Shown piece by piece: positions 16,650 through 26,410 of a DNA stretch of 63,340 nucleotides; position 1 is the first letter of the stretch, and each line of letters opens with the position of its first letter. A model generated the notes under the pieces. The model was not told the origin of the DNA, did not search any database, and saw only the letters and a list, made by a program, of their open reading frames with translations. The position numbers and the translations under genes were made by a program. Source of the stretch: an uncultured Muribaculaceae bacterium (lineage in GTDB: Bacteria; Bacteroidota; Bacteroidia; Bacteroidales; Muribaculaceae); the NCBI GenBank assembly GCA_904501735.1, contig CAJGBY010000012.1, forward strand, positions 1 through 63,340. The letters are read 5' to 3'.

Positions 16650-19121
16650 TTAATAATTCAACACAATGTCATCAACTCGAAGCACCGAAGACAGCTTAAT
16701 TCTGTACTTATCACCAGTGTTTCTAGAACCTGCAATTTCCAAATAAGAACCTCCGTTATCACATTCATGCGATGATGATGTAGATGCCTTAAATGAAATA
16801 CAGATTGTTGCAGCTTTCTTATTGGTTACTGTATAATTGATTGGCAACACTGCTTCTGCCCATTCCGATACTTCAGTATCTCCACTTGCCGAAGCCGAGC
16901 CAATCACTGTTCCATCTGCAGCCTTGATTTGGATATCTACCGAGCAAGCATCAGTGCCATAAGGTGCATATTCATACCAGAACGACAACGATGTAGGACG
17001 AGATGGGAAGCTATGTCCTTCTGACGAACGGCTCCAATCTCCATTTGAGCCATCGTTACCCTTACCGATAAACAATTCGCCTACATACCATGTACCAGTT
17101 GTCATTACTGTTGAATTAGTATTACCCACGTTGGCAACTGTAATTTGAGCCGAACGACTTCCGCCATGACAATCGGTTGAATATTGAACCAATGGGAAAC
17201 ACTTGAAATAAGTATAACCAATTGTTAGGCTTGGACGCAATGAATTTGTTACATTTGAATCCCACCAGATATCTGATTCCGAAGAGTTCCAAGGCTTATA
17301 GTACTTCATTGGACTGCTTTGTCCACCCAAGCTACCATTGTGATTGAATGACCAATCATAATCACCCCATTCTTCAAAACCTGCATTACCCACTTGTGCT
17401 GCAGTTTCGGTTGTCAATGCAATCGACGCTTCGCAATCATAGCCATTATCGTCTACCACAACCTTAATAGTGTTTTGCACGCCTGGAGTCAAGCCCATAA
17501 CAGTGAATGTGTTTTGTGCATCATCTTTTGTAAAGCTTGATGTTTGTGTTCCATTCACATACACTGCCTTCACATTGCTCATCACCTTCGAAACAATGCG
17601 TGAAGATGCCTTCACTGTAGCTTTTGTAGCCCACACATCATAGTCGTTTGCACTCAATGTGAACGACAATGCTACTGGAATGTTCAATCTTTCCTTTTCT
17701 TCGCCACGATAGTAACCTATCACTGTTACCGATGACATATTATCAGGGATTGATAGTGTAACTGTATATGTTCCGTTTTTGTTATCCTTAAGCGACTTCA
17801 CTGTAGCAGTTTCTACCACACCATAGTCGTTGATTGTCTTGAACATCACATTCTCCATCTTACCATTGAATGCAAAATCGAATGTACCTTCCAATGAGCC
17901 CATAGTAGCTCTTTGTGCATTGCTCATTTCGAACACTACGGCTGCTGTGTTCAGATTGATTGTGATTGGGCTTTCGGCTGTACGGCCAAGCACATCCACC
18001 ACTTCTACGCTGAATGAGTGTGCCACATTATCGCCTGTAGGCTTCAAGTTTGGAATAAGTTCGCTGAAGTTAACCAAAGCCATCTTGTCAGGATTATTCC
18101 ACACACCCTTCACTACCAAACCACTCTTTTGCAACAACGCCTTTTGATCGTCAGTTACATTCATCAAGTCGATTTCTTTTGCCCAACCAAGGCTTTCAAG
18201 ATATGGTGAGTTCACCTTCAACAACACATTCTTGATACCTGCTTGAGCCACAAGAGCAACCGATGCACTCACCTCATCACCTTCGATAAGGTCAATTGTA
18301 GTATTGTTTTCAAATCCCTTTGCTACAGCTTCTGGTTCTGGAGCCGATAGCACTTCATCGGTCAACACAACTTCAATAGGTTCTTGCTCGGTTGTATCGT
18401 CATAGGTTACCGATAGCACAGCATCGCCCACATTGCCTTCGTTCACATCGAATGTTACACGATAGTGTGTTGCAGGTTCTGCATTGCTGATAGCAGCAGG
18501 TTCTATTGTGCTTTCTACGCCATTAGTCTTGACAAACGATAGGCGGAACGATACTTTACCCGATTTCACATACACTGGGCGAGTTTCGTCATTGCTATAT
18601 TCAATCAATGAGCCATTGGCTGTGCGCACTTGCGCCGAATAAGATGCAAAATAATTCTTAAATGCTTCAGTATACGACAACGACACCATCGAGTTACCCA
18701 ATTTTGCTTCGATAGTTGGAGTCGCTACTTCGTCATCGATAACTTGGAATTCTTCACTTCCATAGTAGTATGGTCTTTCAAAGCCATCAACGACTTCATC
18801 ACCATAAGTAATTTCCATTGCATATGCTCCTGTAGGGAACTTTTTGTCAGTTGGGAAATCCACAACAGAGGCCCATGTTTTGTCGTAAGAGCCATCTTTC
18901 TTTGTCAATCTAACCGAAAAATCGGCAATCTCTGGTGAAATTGGCTCCGTTTCGGCTACTGCATCTCCCGAAGCTTTCAACGATGGTGTCACACCATAGT
19001 TGGCCTTAAGATTTGCACGAATCTGCCCATTGCCGTCGCCACTCTTGATGCCACTATCGTCGCTACACGACCACAATAGCACGCCAAGCATTGCCAGCAA
19101 TCCAAAATGCTTTAATTTCAT
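16650..19121 (-). CDS. DUF4493 + PCMD-like lipoprotein, first gene of the surface operon
   Basis: 823 residues. Lipobox LLWSC is followed by SDDSG, the best surface-export-like signal in the locus. The N-terminal DUF4493 domain carries the paralogous motif YAMEITYGDEVVDGFERPYY and the IEAKLGNSMVSLSY strand. Several Ig-like domains follow, then a C-terminal region (about 580-823) that starts NAGFEEWGDYDW and ends LRVDDIVLNY, like the PCMD proteins downstream but more diverged, with an inserted Gly/Ser-rich stretch. A -7 box lies about 90 nt upstream. It heads a run of seven same-strand genes with short gaps that ends at the terminator near 6300. Confidence 0.78.
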   Translation of the reverse strand: MKLKHFGLLAMLGVLLWSCSDDSGIKSGDGNGQIRANLKANYGVTPSLKASGDAVAETEPISPEIADFSVRLTKKDGSYDKTWASVVDFPTDKKFPTGAYAMEITYGDEVVDGFERPYYYGSEEFQVIDDEVATPTIEAKLGNSMVSLSYTEAFKNYFASYSAQVRTANGSLIEYSNDETRPVYVKSGKVSFRLSFVKTNGVESTIEPAAISNAEPATHYRVTFDVNEGNVGDAVLSVTYDDTTEQEPIEVVLTDEVLSAPEPEAVAKGFENNTTIDLIEGDEVSASVALVAQAGIKNVLLKVNSPYLESLGWAKEIDLMNVTDDQKALLQKSGLVVKGVWNNPDKMALVNFSELIPNLKPTGDNVAHSFSVEVVDVLGRTAESPITINLNTAAVVFEMSNAQRATMGSLEGTFDFAFNGKMENVMFKTINDYGVVETATVKSLKDNKNGTYTVTLSIPDNMSSVTVIGYYRGEEKERLNIPVALSFTLSANDYDVWATKATVKASSRIVSKVMSNVKAVYVNGTQTSSFTKDDAQNTFTVMGLTPGVQNTIKVVVDDNGYDCEASIALTTETAAQVGNAGFEEWGDYDWSFNHNGSLGGQSSPMKYYKPWNSSESDIWWDSNVTNSLRPSLTIGYTYFKCFPLVQYSTDCHGGSRSAQITVANVGNTNSTVMTTGTWYVGELFIGKGNDGSNGDWSRSSEGHSFPSRPTSLSFWYEYAPYGTDACSVDIQIKAADGTVIGSASASGDTEVSEWAEAVLPINYTVTNKKAATICISFKASTSSSHECDNGGSYLEIAGSRNTGDKYRIKLSSVLRVDDIVLNY

Positions 19122-19207
19122 AAATCTCTTCTTGTTTATTTTTTGTTTTATTTATTTCTCTTCATGTCACTTAACTACATAGTTATCGTAATTAAGCAAA
19201 ATATTTG

Positions 19208-19215
19208 CAAAATTA
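19208..19215 (-). promoter_or_regulatory. Candidate -7 box of the DUF4493/PCMD operon
   Basis: Minus strand TAATTTTG (19215-19208), about 87 bp before the first lipoprotein gene. The opposite-facing DUF4923 gene has its own box at 19392-19399, so this is a divergent promoter region. The roughly 310-bp gap is very AT-rich and nothing else is recognised in it. Confidence 0.45.
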
Positions 19216-19370
19216 CAAAAACTTTACGGGCTTTCGGACTTATATTTGAAAAAAACGACATTTTCACCAACTTATACCTTAATTTTATTAAAATTAACCT
19301 CCATTTGTACTACTCGTCGATATTTTTGCTACAATTATCAATGTCGATATTTTAAAAAAGTTCAAATCCC

Positions 19371-19399
19371 TTGTTTCAAAATATTTTTTATTAATTTTG
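19371..19399 (+). promoter_or_regulatory. Promoter of the DUF4923 gene
   Basis: TTG (19371-19373), 18-bp spacer, TAATTTTG (19392-19399). A good match to the Bacteroidota promoter, 33 bp before the ATG. Confidence 0.65.
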
Positions 19400-19432
19400 C
19401 GTTCACAAACTTATCAAAAACATTTTTACACT

Positions 19433-20059
19433 ATGAAATCAATCAAAACTATCATTTTGGCTACAGCGATGCTTTTGTCTTTCAACCAAGCTCAAGCATG
19501 GGATTGGAGTAGCATCAAAGACGCAGTTTCTAATGTTATCGGTGACAACGCAGGCAACATAGTTGACAACATTCTTAAGACCGACAAACTTGAAGTAGCC
19601 GACCTTGCTGGCACTTGGAAATCTTCAGGTTCTGCTATCTCTTTCAAGAGCGAAAATGTTCTTGAAAAGGCTGGTGGTGTAGCTGCTGCATCTACTATCG
19701 AAAGCAAACTTGACCCTTACTACAAAAAAGTAGGTCTTGACAAGGCTACTTTCACTTTCACTCAAGATGGTAACCTAACTATCACTCTTAAGAATGGTCG
19801 TCAAATCACTGGTACTGTTGAAAAGGGCACAACCGAAGGTACTATGGTATTCACTTTCGGCAAACTTGCTGGTCTTGGCAAAGTTACTGCTTATGTGAGC
19901 AAAGGCACTACTTTGAGCATCATGTTCGACGCGAGCAAACTTATCAAATTCGTTTCTGCTATCGCTTCTTACACAGGACAATCTACTCTTTCTTCAGTAG
20001 CTTCATTGCTCAACAAGTATGATGGCATGTACGCTGGTTTTAAGTTCGAAAAGCAATAA
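19433..20059 (+). CDS. DUF4923 family secreted protein
   Basis: 208 residues from the ATG at 19433. An in-frame upstream start at 19397 would fall inside the -7 box, so it is rejected. The signal peptide ends near AQAW. The mature protein has LAGTWKSSGSAISFKSENVL followed by KAGGVAAASTIESKL and then lipocalin-like strands (ATFTFTQDGNLTITLKNGR, TVEKGTTEGTMVFTF), matching DUF4923, a family found in Bacteroides and relatives with no known function. The codon bias is strong, suggesting an abundant protein. It has its own promoter and terminator. Confidence 0.85.
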   Translation: MKSIKTIILATAMLLSFNQAQAWDWSSIKDAVSNVIGDNAGNIVDNILKTDKLEVADLAGTWKSSGSAISFKSENVLEKAGGVAAASTIESKLDPYYKKVGLDKATFTFTQDGNLTITLKNGRQITGTVEKGTTEGTMVFTFGKLAGLGKVTAYVSKGTTLSIMFDASKLIKFVSAIASYTGQSTLSSVASLLNKYDGMYAGFKFEKQ

Positions 20060-20084
20060 TTTAATTTAATACTTTTCACATCAC

Positions 20085-20123
20085 AAACGATGCCTTTCCT
20101 TCTTGGTTGGGCATCGTTTTTTT
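20085..20123 (+). terminator. Terminator of the DUF4923 gene
   Basis: AAACGATGCC (20085-20094) pairs with GGCATCGTTT (20110-20119) and runs into a T tract. Confidence 0.85.
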
Positions 20124-20186
20124 GCTTATTAATATCTAAGTTTTTACTTTGACCGAAGAAATTCCCTTGCTTTCACAAAAAAATGC

Positions 20187-20194
20187 TATATTTG
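20187..20194 (+). promoter_or_regulatory. Candidate -7 box of the propeller-amidase operon
   Basis: TATATTTG, 30 bp before the ATG at 20224, with a possible TTG at 20167-20169. Confidence 0.5.
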
Positions 20195-20223
20195 CATTAA
20201 TTTAAACCTAAAACTTACTTAAT

Positions 20224-21156
20224 ATGAAGAAATTTTTACTCAGTATTACCATTTTAGCATCAGCTCTATATGGCTATGCTCAAAAATTTGAGGTAATTAG
20301 CAATCAGCAGGTGAAAATAGGCAACAATGCTGCTGTTTTTCACCCTAAGTTTATGCCTGGCGGAGAATCTCTGCTTGTTAGTTCTGAAAACTTCGTAGGT
20401 CTTGGTATCGTCGACATTAAGAATCAAACCTACACTAAGCTCACTGATATGGCTGGTGCTGGTTACATGCCTGCTATTAGTGCCGATGGTAAAACTATCA
20501 TCGCACGCGATGCCGACTATATGAACCAACGCATTTCACTTTACCAAATCGATGTTAAGACTAAAGCTAAAGTTGCTATCCAAAAGAATATCAACCACAT
20601 CAACCGCATTGCTATCGATGGTAACAATGTTACTTTTGCTGTAGACGGTCGTTCTTTCAAGAAAACTGTCATCAATGGCAAAGCTGTTCAAAGCAATGCT
20701 AACACATCGGTATATGTAACCGAAGAAGATCTTAAACTTGTAGTTTACAACAATGGCGTGCGCACAGTAGTCGATCCTCTTTCTACTGCTACTCGCGATG
20801 TAAGCTACTGCTGGTCAAGCATGTCACCCGACAAGACTAAACTTCTTTTCGTTGCTGGCAACGATGCTTATGTAAGCGACCTTAATGGTAAAAACCTTAT
20901 CCACCTTGGTACTATCCATGCTCCAGTGTGGAGAGGTAACGACTATGTTGTAGGTATGTGCGACGAAGACGACGGACACCAGTTCACTGCAAGCGACATC
21001 GTTATCATCAAGGCTCAAAAAGGTGCTATGCCTCAACAATTGACACCAGTTTCAGGCGAGATTAAAATGTACCCTTCGGTATCGGAAGATGGCAACAAGA
21101 TTGCTTACCACACTACCGACGGAAAACTTTATGTAATGACTATCAAAGAAAAGTAA
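20224..21156 (+). CDS. Secreted PD40/TolB-like beta-propeller protein
   Basis: 310 residues. The signal peptide ends near YGYAQK. Repeated blades carry the PD40-type pattern: HPKFMPGGESLLVSS, MPAISADGKTIIAR, SSMSPDKTKLLFVAG and YPSVSEDGNKIAYHT, consistent with a six-bladed TolB-like propeller. No enzymatic residues are apparent, so a binding or scaffold role in the periplasm or outside the cell is most likely. It is followed after only 6 nt by the amidase gene, so the two are co-transcribed. The N-terminal propeller of the 6362-9655 protein is of the same broad type. Confidence 0.78.
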   Translation: MKKFLLSITILASALYGYAQKFEVISNQQVKIGNNAAVFHPKFMPGGESLLVSSENFVGLGIVDIKNQTYTKLTDMAGAGYMPAISADGKTIIARDADYMNQRISLYQIDVKTKAKVAIQKNINHINRIAIDGNNVTFAVDGRSFKKTVINGKAVQSNANTSVYVTEEDLKLVVYNNGVRTVVDPLSTATRDVSYCWSSMSPDKTKLLFVAGNDAYVSDLNGKNLIHLGTIHAPVWRGNDYVVGMCDEDDGHQFTASDIVIIKAQKGAMPQQLTPVSGEIKMYPSVSEDGNKIAYHTTDGKLYVMTIKEK

Positions 21157-21162
21157 TCCATT

Positions 21163-23388
21163 ATGAAAAAGATATATTCAATTATAGCAATACTTGCAGG
21201 ATTCGTTTTCACAGCAAGTGCAGCCGACTTAGGTGGCAAGAAATTCTATTTAAATCCTGGTCATGGTGGACACGATAGCGACGACCGCCAAATCGTTCTT
21301 CCTTTCTCTGAAATTCCTGATTTCTGGGAATCAGAAGGTAACCTTGAACGCGGTTTCCACTTGAGAGATTTCTTTGAAGCTAACAATGCTAAGGTCAAGA
21401 TGTCGCGTGTTACTAATACTTCCGACGACGACTTGGGTCTTTCTACTATCGCTTCTCAATCAAATAGTTATGGTGGTTATTTCATTTCGCTTCACACCAA
21501 TGGTGCTAACTCGAAAGCCAACTACACAGTTTCTTTCTACAAAGGTACTGTTACAAGCAACCAACAAGATTCACAAGAAGCCATCTCTCCTTCTAAGGAA
21601 ATGGGATTGAAGGTTGCCGAATGCCACACTGAAAACAACCTTACTGAAGTAACCTACAGCACTCCTCGTTCGCTTTCTGACTATGCATTCAATGGTTGGA
21701 ACTACGGCGTGCTTCGCACTAACAACTGTCCTGGTTACTTGGTTGAAACTTGGTTCCACGACTATCGTGGTGAAGCTCTTCGTCTTAAGAGCAACACTTA
21801 CAACAAGATTCTTGCTTGGCAAATCCTTCAAGCTACTATGCTTTGCCCAGGTGGTACAGGCACTTTCAAGGGCTGTATCGTGGGTGATATCCGTGATTTG
21901 ACCGAACCTTGTGGCTACACTCAATATGTATCTTATGGTCGCGACCAATACTTGGCTGTAAATGGTGCCGAAGTAAACCTTTATGATGCCAACAACAATT
22001 TGGTACAAACTTTCACTACCGACGATTGGCACAATGGTGTGTTTGCATTCTTCGAACTTGAAGCTGGCACTTATACAGTGGAAGTGAAGAAGCAACACTA
22101 TCACACTTATACCAAAACCGTTACTGTGCAAGATTGCAAGTCTACAGGCGTACGCGTTGACTTCGAACCTATCCAATACATCAAGCAAAACATCGAATCA
22201 ATGGACGAAGTGTGGAACTTCACTGGCAACAACAGCAACATGGTTCGTAGCATCGCTAAGAATGGCGATAAGCTTTATGTTCTTCAATGCAAGTCGGGCG
22301 CTGCTCCTGAAATCGCAATTTTGAATGCGTTCACAGGTGCAAAAGTTGGCAACCTTAGCGTAGAAGGCATCGATGCTAACGCTTCTTTAGCTCTTTCTGC
22401 AATCAAGGTTATCGAAGGTGGCATCATCGTTGGTACTAACGCTGTGAAAGCTGGCGAAACTCTTCGTCTATACAAGTGGGAAAGCGAAACAGCTGCTCCT
22501 GTTAAAATCTACGAAGACGCAACTCACGCAAGCATCTCTCTTGGTGGTAACTTCGCTTTCGAAGGCAATCTAAACAAGGGTGGTGTGTGGTACACTAACG
22601 CCGACGCAAGCGCTCTTTACTACTACAAGATCAACCGCGGTAAGTTTGCTTCTGCTCCTACAGCTATTCCTTTCAAGGATGCTAACGGCACTGCATTGAC
22701 TCTTGGTGGCGAAGCCGATGGTCTTGGCGCTGCTGGTATCAGCATCAACGAAGACGCCGATTTATGGATCGACGCTCAAGGTTCTGCTCCTAAGAAATTC
22801 TCTAAGGATGGTACTCTATTGGTTGCTATGAACGAAAGCGCAACTGGCAAGGCAGGTACTTCTATGTGCGAAACTGCTTATGGCAAAATGAAATATGTGA
22901 TTGCTACTGCCTACAAGGAAGGTTACACTGGTGGTCAATTCACTCTTGTTGATGTAACTAACAATTACACATCGGCTACTACTAACCACGGAATGTTCCC
23001 TGCTCAAGGTCTTGGTTCTCATAGCAATGTTGAAGGTGCTACAAGCATTCTTTGCGAACTAACCGACGAAAACTTCGATCTAAATGTTTGGGTTTGTATC
23101 AACGGTCAAAGTGTTGCACACTTCATCCACAAGGGTCGCCTATATCCTTCGGCTATCAAAGAAGTGATTGAAGAAAAGGTGAACATCAAGGCTTGGAAGT
23201 CTAACGGTGCATTGCATGTAGCAGGCATCGAAGCTGCAGTTATCAATGTTTACTCTATCTCAGGACACTTAGTAGCTTCAGCTAAGAACTCACAAGAAGT
23301 TCAAATCGATAACCTTAACAAGGGTATTTACATCGTGAGCGCTACCGACGCTAATGGTAAACAATATGTTAGTAAAGTTATGCTATAA
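21163..23388 (+). CDS. N-acetylmuramoyl-L-alanine amidase (Amidase_3) with T9SS C-terminal domain
   Basis: 741 residues; predicted to cut the bond between muramic acid and the stem peptide. The signal peptide ends near TASAAD. The Amidase_3 domain occupies about 25-230 and shows the zinc ligands in order: His34 in NPGHGGHD, Glu58 in ESEGNL, His111 in SLHTNG, plus Glu195 in YLVETWFHD as the probable catalytic Glu. A carboxypeptidase-like Ig domain (about 235-335) and a propeller-like region follow. The last 75 residues (VINVYSISGHLVASAKNS to GKQYVSKVML) are a typical T9SS sorting domain, so the enzyme is probably exported to the surface. Whether it targets its own wall or competitors' is unknown. 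Confidence 0.85.
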   Translation: MKKIYSIIAILAGFVFTASAADLGGKKFYLNPGHGGHDSDDRQIVLPFSEIPDFWESEGNLERGFHLRDFFEANNAKVKMSRVTNTSDDDLGLSTIASQSNSYGGYFISLHTNGANSKANYTVSFYKGTVTSNQQDSQEAISPSKEMGLKVAECHTENNLTEVTYSTPRSLSDYAFNGWNYGVLRTNNCPGYLVETWFHDYRGEALRLKSNTYNKILAWQILQATMLCPGGTGTFKGCIVGDIRDLTEPCGYTQYVSYGRDQYLAVNGAEVNLYDANNNLVQTFTTDDWHNGVFAFFELEAGTYTVEVKKQHYHTYTKTVTVQDCKSTGVRVDFEPIQYIKQNIESMDEVWNFTGNNSNMVRSIAKNGDKLYVLQCKSGAAPEIAILNAFTGAKVGNLSVEGIDANASLALSAIKVIEGGIIVGTNAVKAGETLRLYKWESETAAPVKIYEDATHASISLGGNFAFEGNLNKGGVWYTNADASALYYYKINRGKFASAPTAIPFKDANGTALTLGGEADGLGAAGISINEDADLWIDAQGSAPKKFSKDGTLLVAMNESATGKAGTSMCETAYGKMKYVIATAYKEGYTGGQFTLVDVTNNYTSATTNHGMFPAQGLGSHSNVEGATSILCELTDENFDLNVWVCINGQSVAHFIHKGRLYPSAIKEVIEEKVNIKAWKSNGALHVAGIEAAVINVYSISGHLVASAKNSQEVQIDNLNKGIYIVSATDANGKQYVSKVML

Positions 23389-23414
23389 TAGCTAATTTCC
23401 TAATATTTACATGC

Positions 23415-23450
23415 ACGGAGGGGCTTCAATCACAAGCTCCTCCGTTTTTT
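23415..23450 (+). terminator. Terminator of the propeller-amidase operon
   Basis: ACGGAGG and CCTCCGT (within 23415-23445) close a hairpin with an inner GCTT/AAGC stem, followed by TTTTTT. Confidence 0.85.
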
Positions 23451-23496
23451 ATATAATAATTCGGCTTTCATTAGCTATGTTCTTACTTTTTTTTTG

Positions 23497-23504
23497 TAAT
23501 TTTG
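23497..23504 (+). promoter_or_regulatory. Candidate -7 box of valS
   Basis: TAATTTTG, 92 bp before the valS ATG. No T-box or other riboswitch is recognisable in the leader. Confidence 0.5.
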
Positions 23505-23595
23505 CAAATTGAACTCATTGTGTACATATTTTGAGTACATATTTTTGAATTTTAAACAACGAAATAAATAAAAATCAAACATATAACATCTTATT

Positions 23596-26292
23596 ATGAA
23601 CGAATTAGCTACTAAATACGATCCACATGAAGTGGAAGGTAAATGGTATCAATTTTGGATGGACAAAGACTTATTTAAGTCAGTTCCCGATGGTCGTGAA
23701 CCTTACACCATCGTTATCCCACCACCAAATGTAACTGGTGTGTTGCACATGGGCCACATGCTCAACAACACTATTCAGGACATTCTTATCCGTCGTGCTC
23801 GCATGGAAGGTAAAAACGCACTTTGGGTGCCTGGTACCGACCACGCTTCTATCGCAACCGAAACTAAGGTTGTGAACAAGCTTGCTGCCGAAGGTATCAA
23901 GAAAACCGACCTCACTCGCGAAGAGTTCCTGAAACACGCGTGGGATTGGACTCACACTCATGGTGGTATCATTCTTGAACAGCTTAAGAAACTTGGTGCT
24001 TCTTGCGACTGGAGCCGCACTGCGTTCACTATGGACGAACAACGCTCTGAAAGCGTTATCAAGGTATTCATCGACCTTTACAACAAGGGACTTATCTATC
24101 GCGGTTTGCGCATGGTACACTGGGACCCTAAGAACCAAACTGCTCTTAGCGACGACGAAGTATACTATCAAGAAGAACAATCTAAGCTATATCACTTGAA
24201 ATACTACCTTGCCGACGACGATGGTTCAGGCGAAACAGGTAGCGAAGAAGAAGTGGTACATCGCGACGAAAATGGTCGTCGTTACGCAGTTGTAGCTACT
24301 ACTCGTCCTGAAACTATCATGGGCGACACTGCTATGTGTATCAACCCTAAGGACCCTAAGAACCAATGGTTGAAGGGCAAGAAAGTGATCGTGCCTCTTG
24401 TGGGTCGCGTTATCCCTGTCATCGAAGACCGTTATGTTGAAGTTGACTTTGGTACTGGTTGTTTGAAGGTTACTCCTGCTCACGACCAAAACGACTATAT
24501 GCTTGGTAAAAAGCACAATCTTGAAACTATCGACATTTTCAATGGCGATGGTACAGTGAGCGAAGCTGCTGGCATGTACATCGGCATGGATCGTTTCGAT
24601 GTTCGCGAAAAGATCTGCGTTGACCTTGCTGAAGCTGGGCTTATGGAAAAGGTTGAAAACTATGTCAACAAGGTGGGTTGTTCTGAACGCACACATGTGC
24701 CTATCGAACCACGCTTGTCACTACAATGGTTTATCGACATGAAGCACTTTGCCGAAATAGCTCTTCCTCCTGTAATGGACGACGATATCAAGTTCTTCCC
24801 AGCTAAGTATAAGTCTACTTATCGCAACTGGCTTGAAAACATTCAAGACTGGTGTATCAGCCGCCAACTTTGGTGGGGACACCGCATTCCTGCCTACTAC
24901 ATTGGCACTCCTAAGGAAGGCGAAGAAGAACAATTCGTGGTTGCTGCTTCTAAGGAAGAAGCTCTTGAACTTGCTAAGGCAAAGACTGGCAACGACGCGC
25001 TTACTCTTGACGATCTTCACCAAGACGAAGGCGCTCTTGACACTTGGTTCTCTTCTTGGTTGTGGCCTATCTCTCTATTTGATGGTATCAACAACCCTAA
25101 CAACGAAGAAATCAACTACTACTATCCTACTTGCGACCTTGTAACAGGACCAGATATCATCTTCTTCTGGGTTGCTCGTATGATTATGGCTGGTTACGAA
25201 TATATCGGCAAGATGCCTTTCCGCAATGTTTACTTCACTGGTATCGTGCGCGACAAGCTTGGCCGCAAGATGAGTAAATCTCTTGGTAACTCACCTGACC
25301 CTATCGAATTGATGGAAAAATTCGGTGCCGACGGTGTGCGCATGGGTCTTATGCTTGCTGCTCCTGCTGGTAACGACATTCTTTACGATGATTCGCTTTG
25401 CGAACAAGGTCGTAACTTCAACAATAAGATTTGGAACGCATTCCGCCTTGTTAAGGGTTGGGAAGTAGCCGATATCGAACAACCTGAATCAGCTCGCAAG
25501 GCTATCGAATGGTTCGACGCAGTATTGAGCTCTACTCTTGCCGAAGTGAAGGACTTGTTTGGTAAGTTCCGTTTGAGCGAAGCTCTTATGGCTGTTTACA
25601 AGCTATTCTGGGACGAATTCTCTTCTTGGTATCTCGAAATGGTTAAGCCTGCTTACCAACAACCTATCGACCGAGCTACTTACGAAGCTACTCTCAACTT
25701 CTTCGACAACCTACTTCGTTTGCTTCACCCATTCATGCCTTTCATCACCGAAGAATTGTGGCAACACATTGCTGAACGCGGCGAAGGCGAAAGCATCATG
25801 GTGGCACGCATTCCTGAAGCTGGCGCATTCGATGCAGCTACTATCAGCGCAATGAACGAAGCTAAGGAAATCATCGCTGGTGTGCGTAGCGTACGCTTGC
25901 AAAAGAACATCCCTAACAAGAACGCTCTTACTCTTCAAGTAGTGGGCAACTTCAACAACGCCAACACAGCTGTTATCAAGAAGCTTGCTAACCTTGAAGC
26001 TGTTGATTGCGTAACCGAAAAGGATGCTACTGCTGCTTCATTCCTTGTAGGTACTACTGAATTTGCAGTACCTCTTGGCAACAACATCGATGTTGAAGAA
26101 GAATTGAAGAAGCTTGAAGCCGAATTGAAGTACATGGAAGGTTTCCTTGCATCTATCATGAAGAAACTTAGCAACGAACGCTTCGTGAGCAACGCACCCG
26201 AAGCTGTTGTGGCTGGTGAACGCAAGAAGCAAGCCGATGCCGAAAGTAAGATCAAGACTCTTCAAGAAAGCATCGCCGCTCTTAAAAAGTAA
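23596..26292 (+). CDS. valS: Valine--tRNA ligase
   Basis: Charges tRNA-Val in the cytoplasm. The 898-residue length is typical. The class I signatures are present: HMGH (51-54, the HIGH motif) in PPPNVTGVLHMGHMLNNT, and KMSKS in GRKMSKSLGNSPDP. The editing domain is recognisable by TTRPETIMGDTA and GTGCLKVTPAHDQNDY. The last 65 residues form the coiled-coil tRNA-binding arm typical of ValRS. It is monocistronic and uses highly biased codons. A small acidic insert (DDDGSGETGSEEEV, about 211-224) interrupts the start of the editing region and is probably a lineage-specific loop. Confidence 0.97.
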   Translation: MNELATKYDPHEVEGKWYQFWMDKDLFKSVPDGREPYTIVIPPPNVTGVLHMGHMLNNTIQDILIRRARMEGKNALWVPGTDHASIATETKVVNKLAAEGIKKTDLTREEFLKHAWDWTHTHGGIILEQLKKLGASCDWSRTAFTMDEQRSESVIKVFIDLYNKGLIYRGLRMVHWDPKNQTALSDDEVYYQEEQSKLYHLKYYLADDDGSGETGSEEEVVHRDENGRRYAVVATTRPETIMGDTAMCINPKDPKNQWLKGKKVIVPLVGRVIPVIEDRYVEVDFGTGCLKVTPAHDQNDYMLGKKHNLETIDIFNGDGTVSEAAGMYIGMDRFDVREKICVDLAEAGLMEKVENYVNKVGCSERTHVPIEPRLSLQWFIDMKHFAEIALPPVMDDDIKFFPAKYKSTYRNWLENIQDWCISRQLWWGHRIPAYYIGTPKEGEEEQFVVAASKEEALELAKAKTGNDALTLDDLHQDEGALDTWFSSWLWPISLFDGINNPNNEEINYYYPTCDLVTGPDIIFFWVARMIMAGYEYIGKMPFRNVYFTGIVRDKLGRKMSKSLGNSPDPIELMEKFGADGVRMGLMLAAPAGNDILYDDSLCEQGRNFNNKIWNAFRLVKGWEVADIEQPESARKAIEWFDAVLSSTLAEVKDLFGKFRLSEALMAVYKLFWDEFSSWYLEMVKPAYQQPIDRATYEATLNFFDNLLRLLHPFMPFITEELWQHIAERGEGESIMVARIPEAGAFDAATISAMNEAKEIIAGVRSVRLQKNIPNKNALTLQVVGNFNNANTAVIKKLANLEAVDCVTEKDATAASFLVGTTEFAVPLGNNIDVEEELKKLEAELKYMEGFLASIMKKLSNERFVSNAPEAVVAGERKKQADAESKIKTLQESIAALKK

Positions 26293-26315
26293 TTTTATTA
26301 CAACTCTAAATACCT

Positions 26316-26356
26316 ACAAGGCTACACTGCACATGCAATGTAGCCTTGTTTTTTTT
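26316..26356 (+). terminator. Terminator of valS
   Basis: ACAAGGCTACA and TGTAGCCTTGT form a long hairpin with one internal mismatch and a short loop, followed by eight Ts. Confidence 0.85.
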
Positions 26357-26410
26357 CAACAAACAACCATTAATTACTTATCAATTGAGCTTATGGAAAG
26401 CTGCACCATT

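Noticed and set aside
6362..19121. Polysaccharide utilisation locus
   Set aside because: No SusC/SusD pair, no carbohydrate-active enzyme and no hybrid two-component or ECF regulator in the operon.
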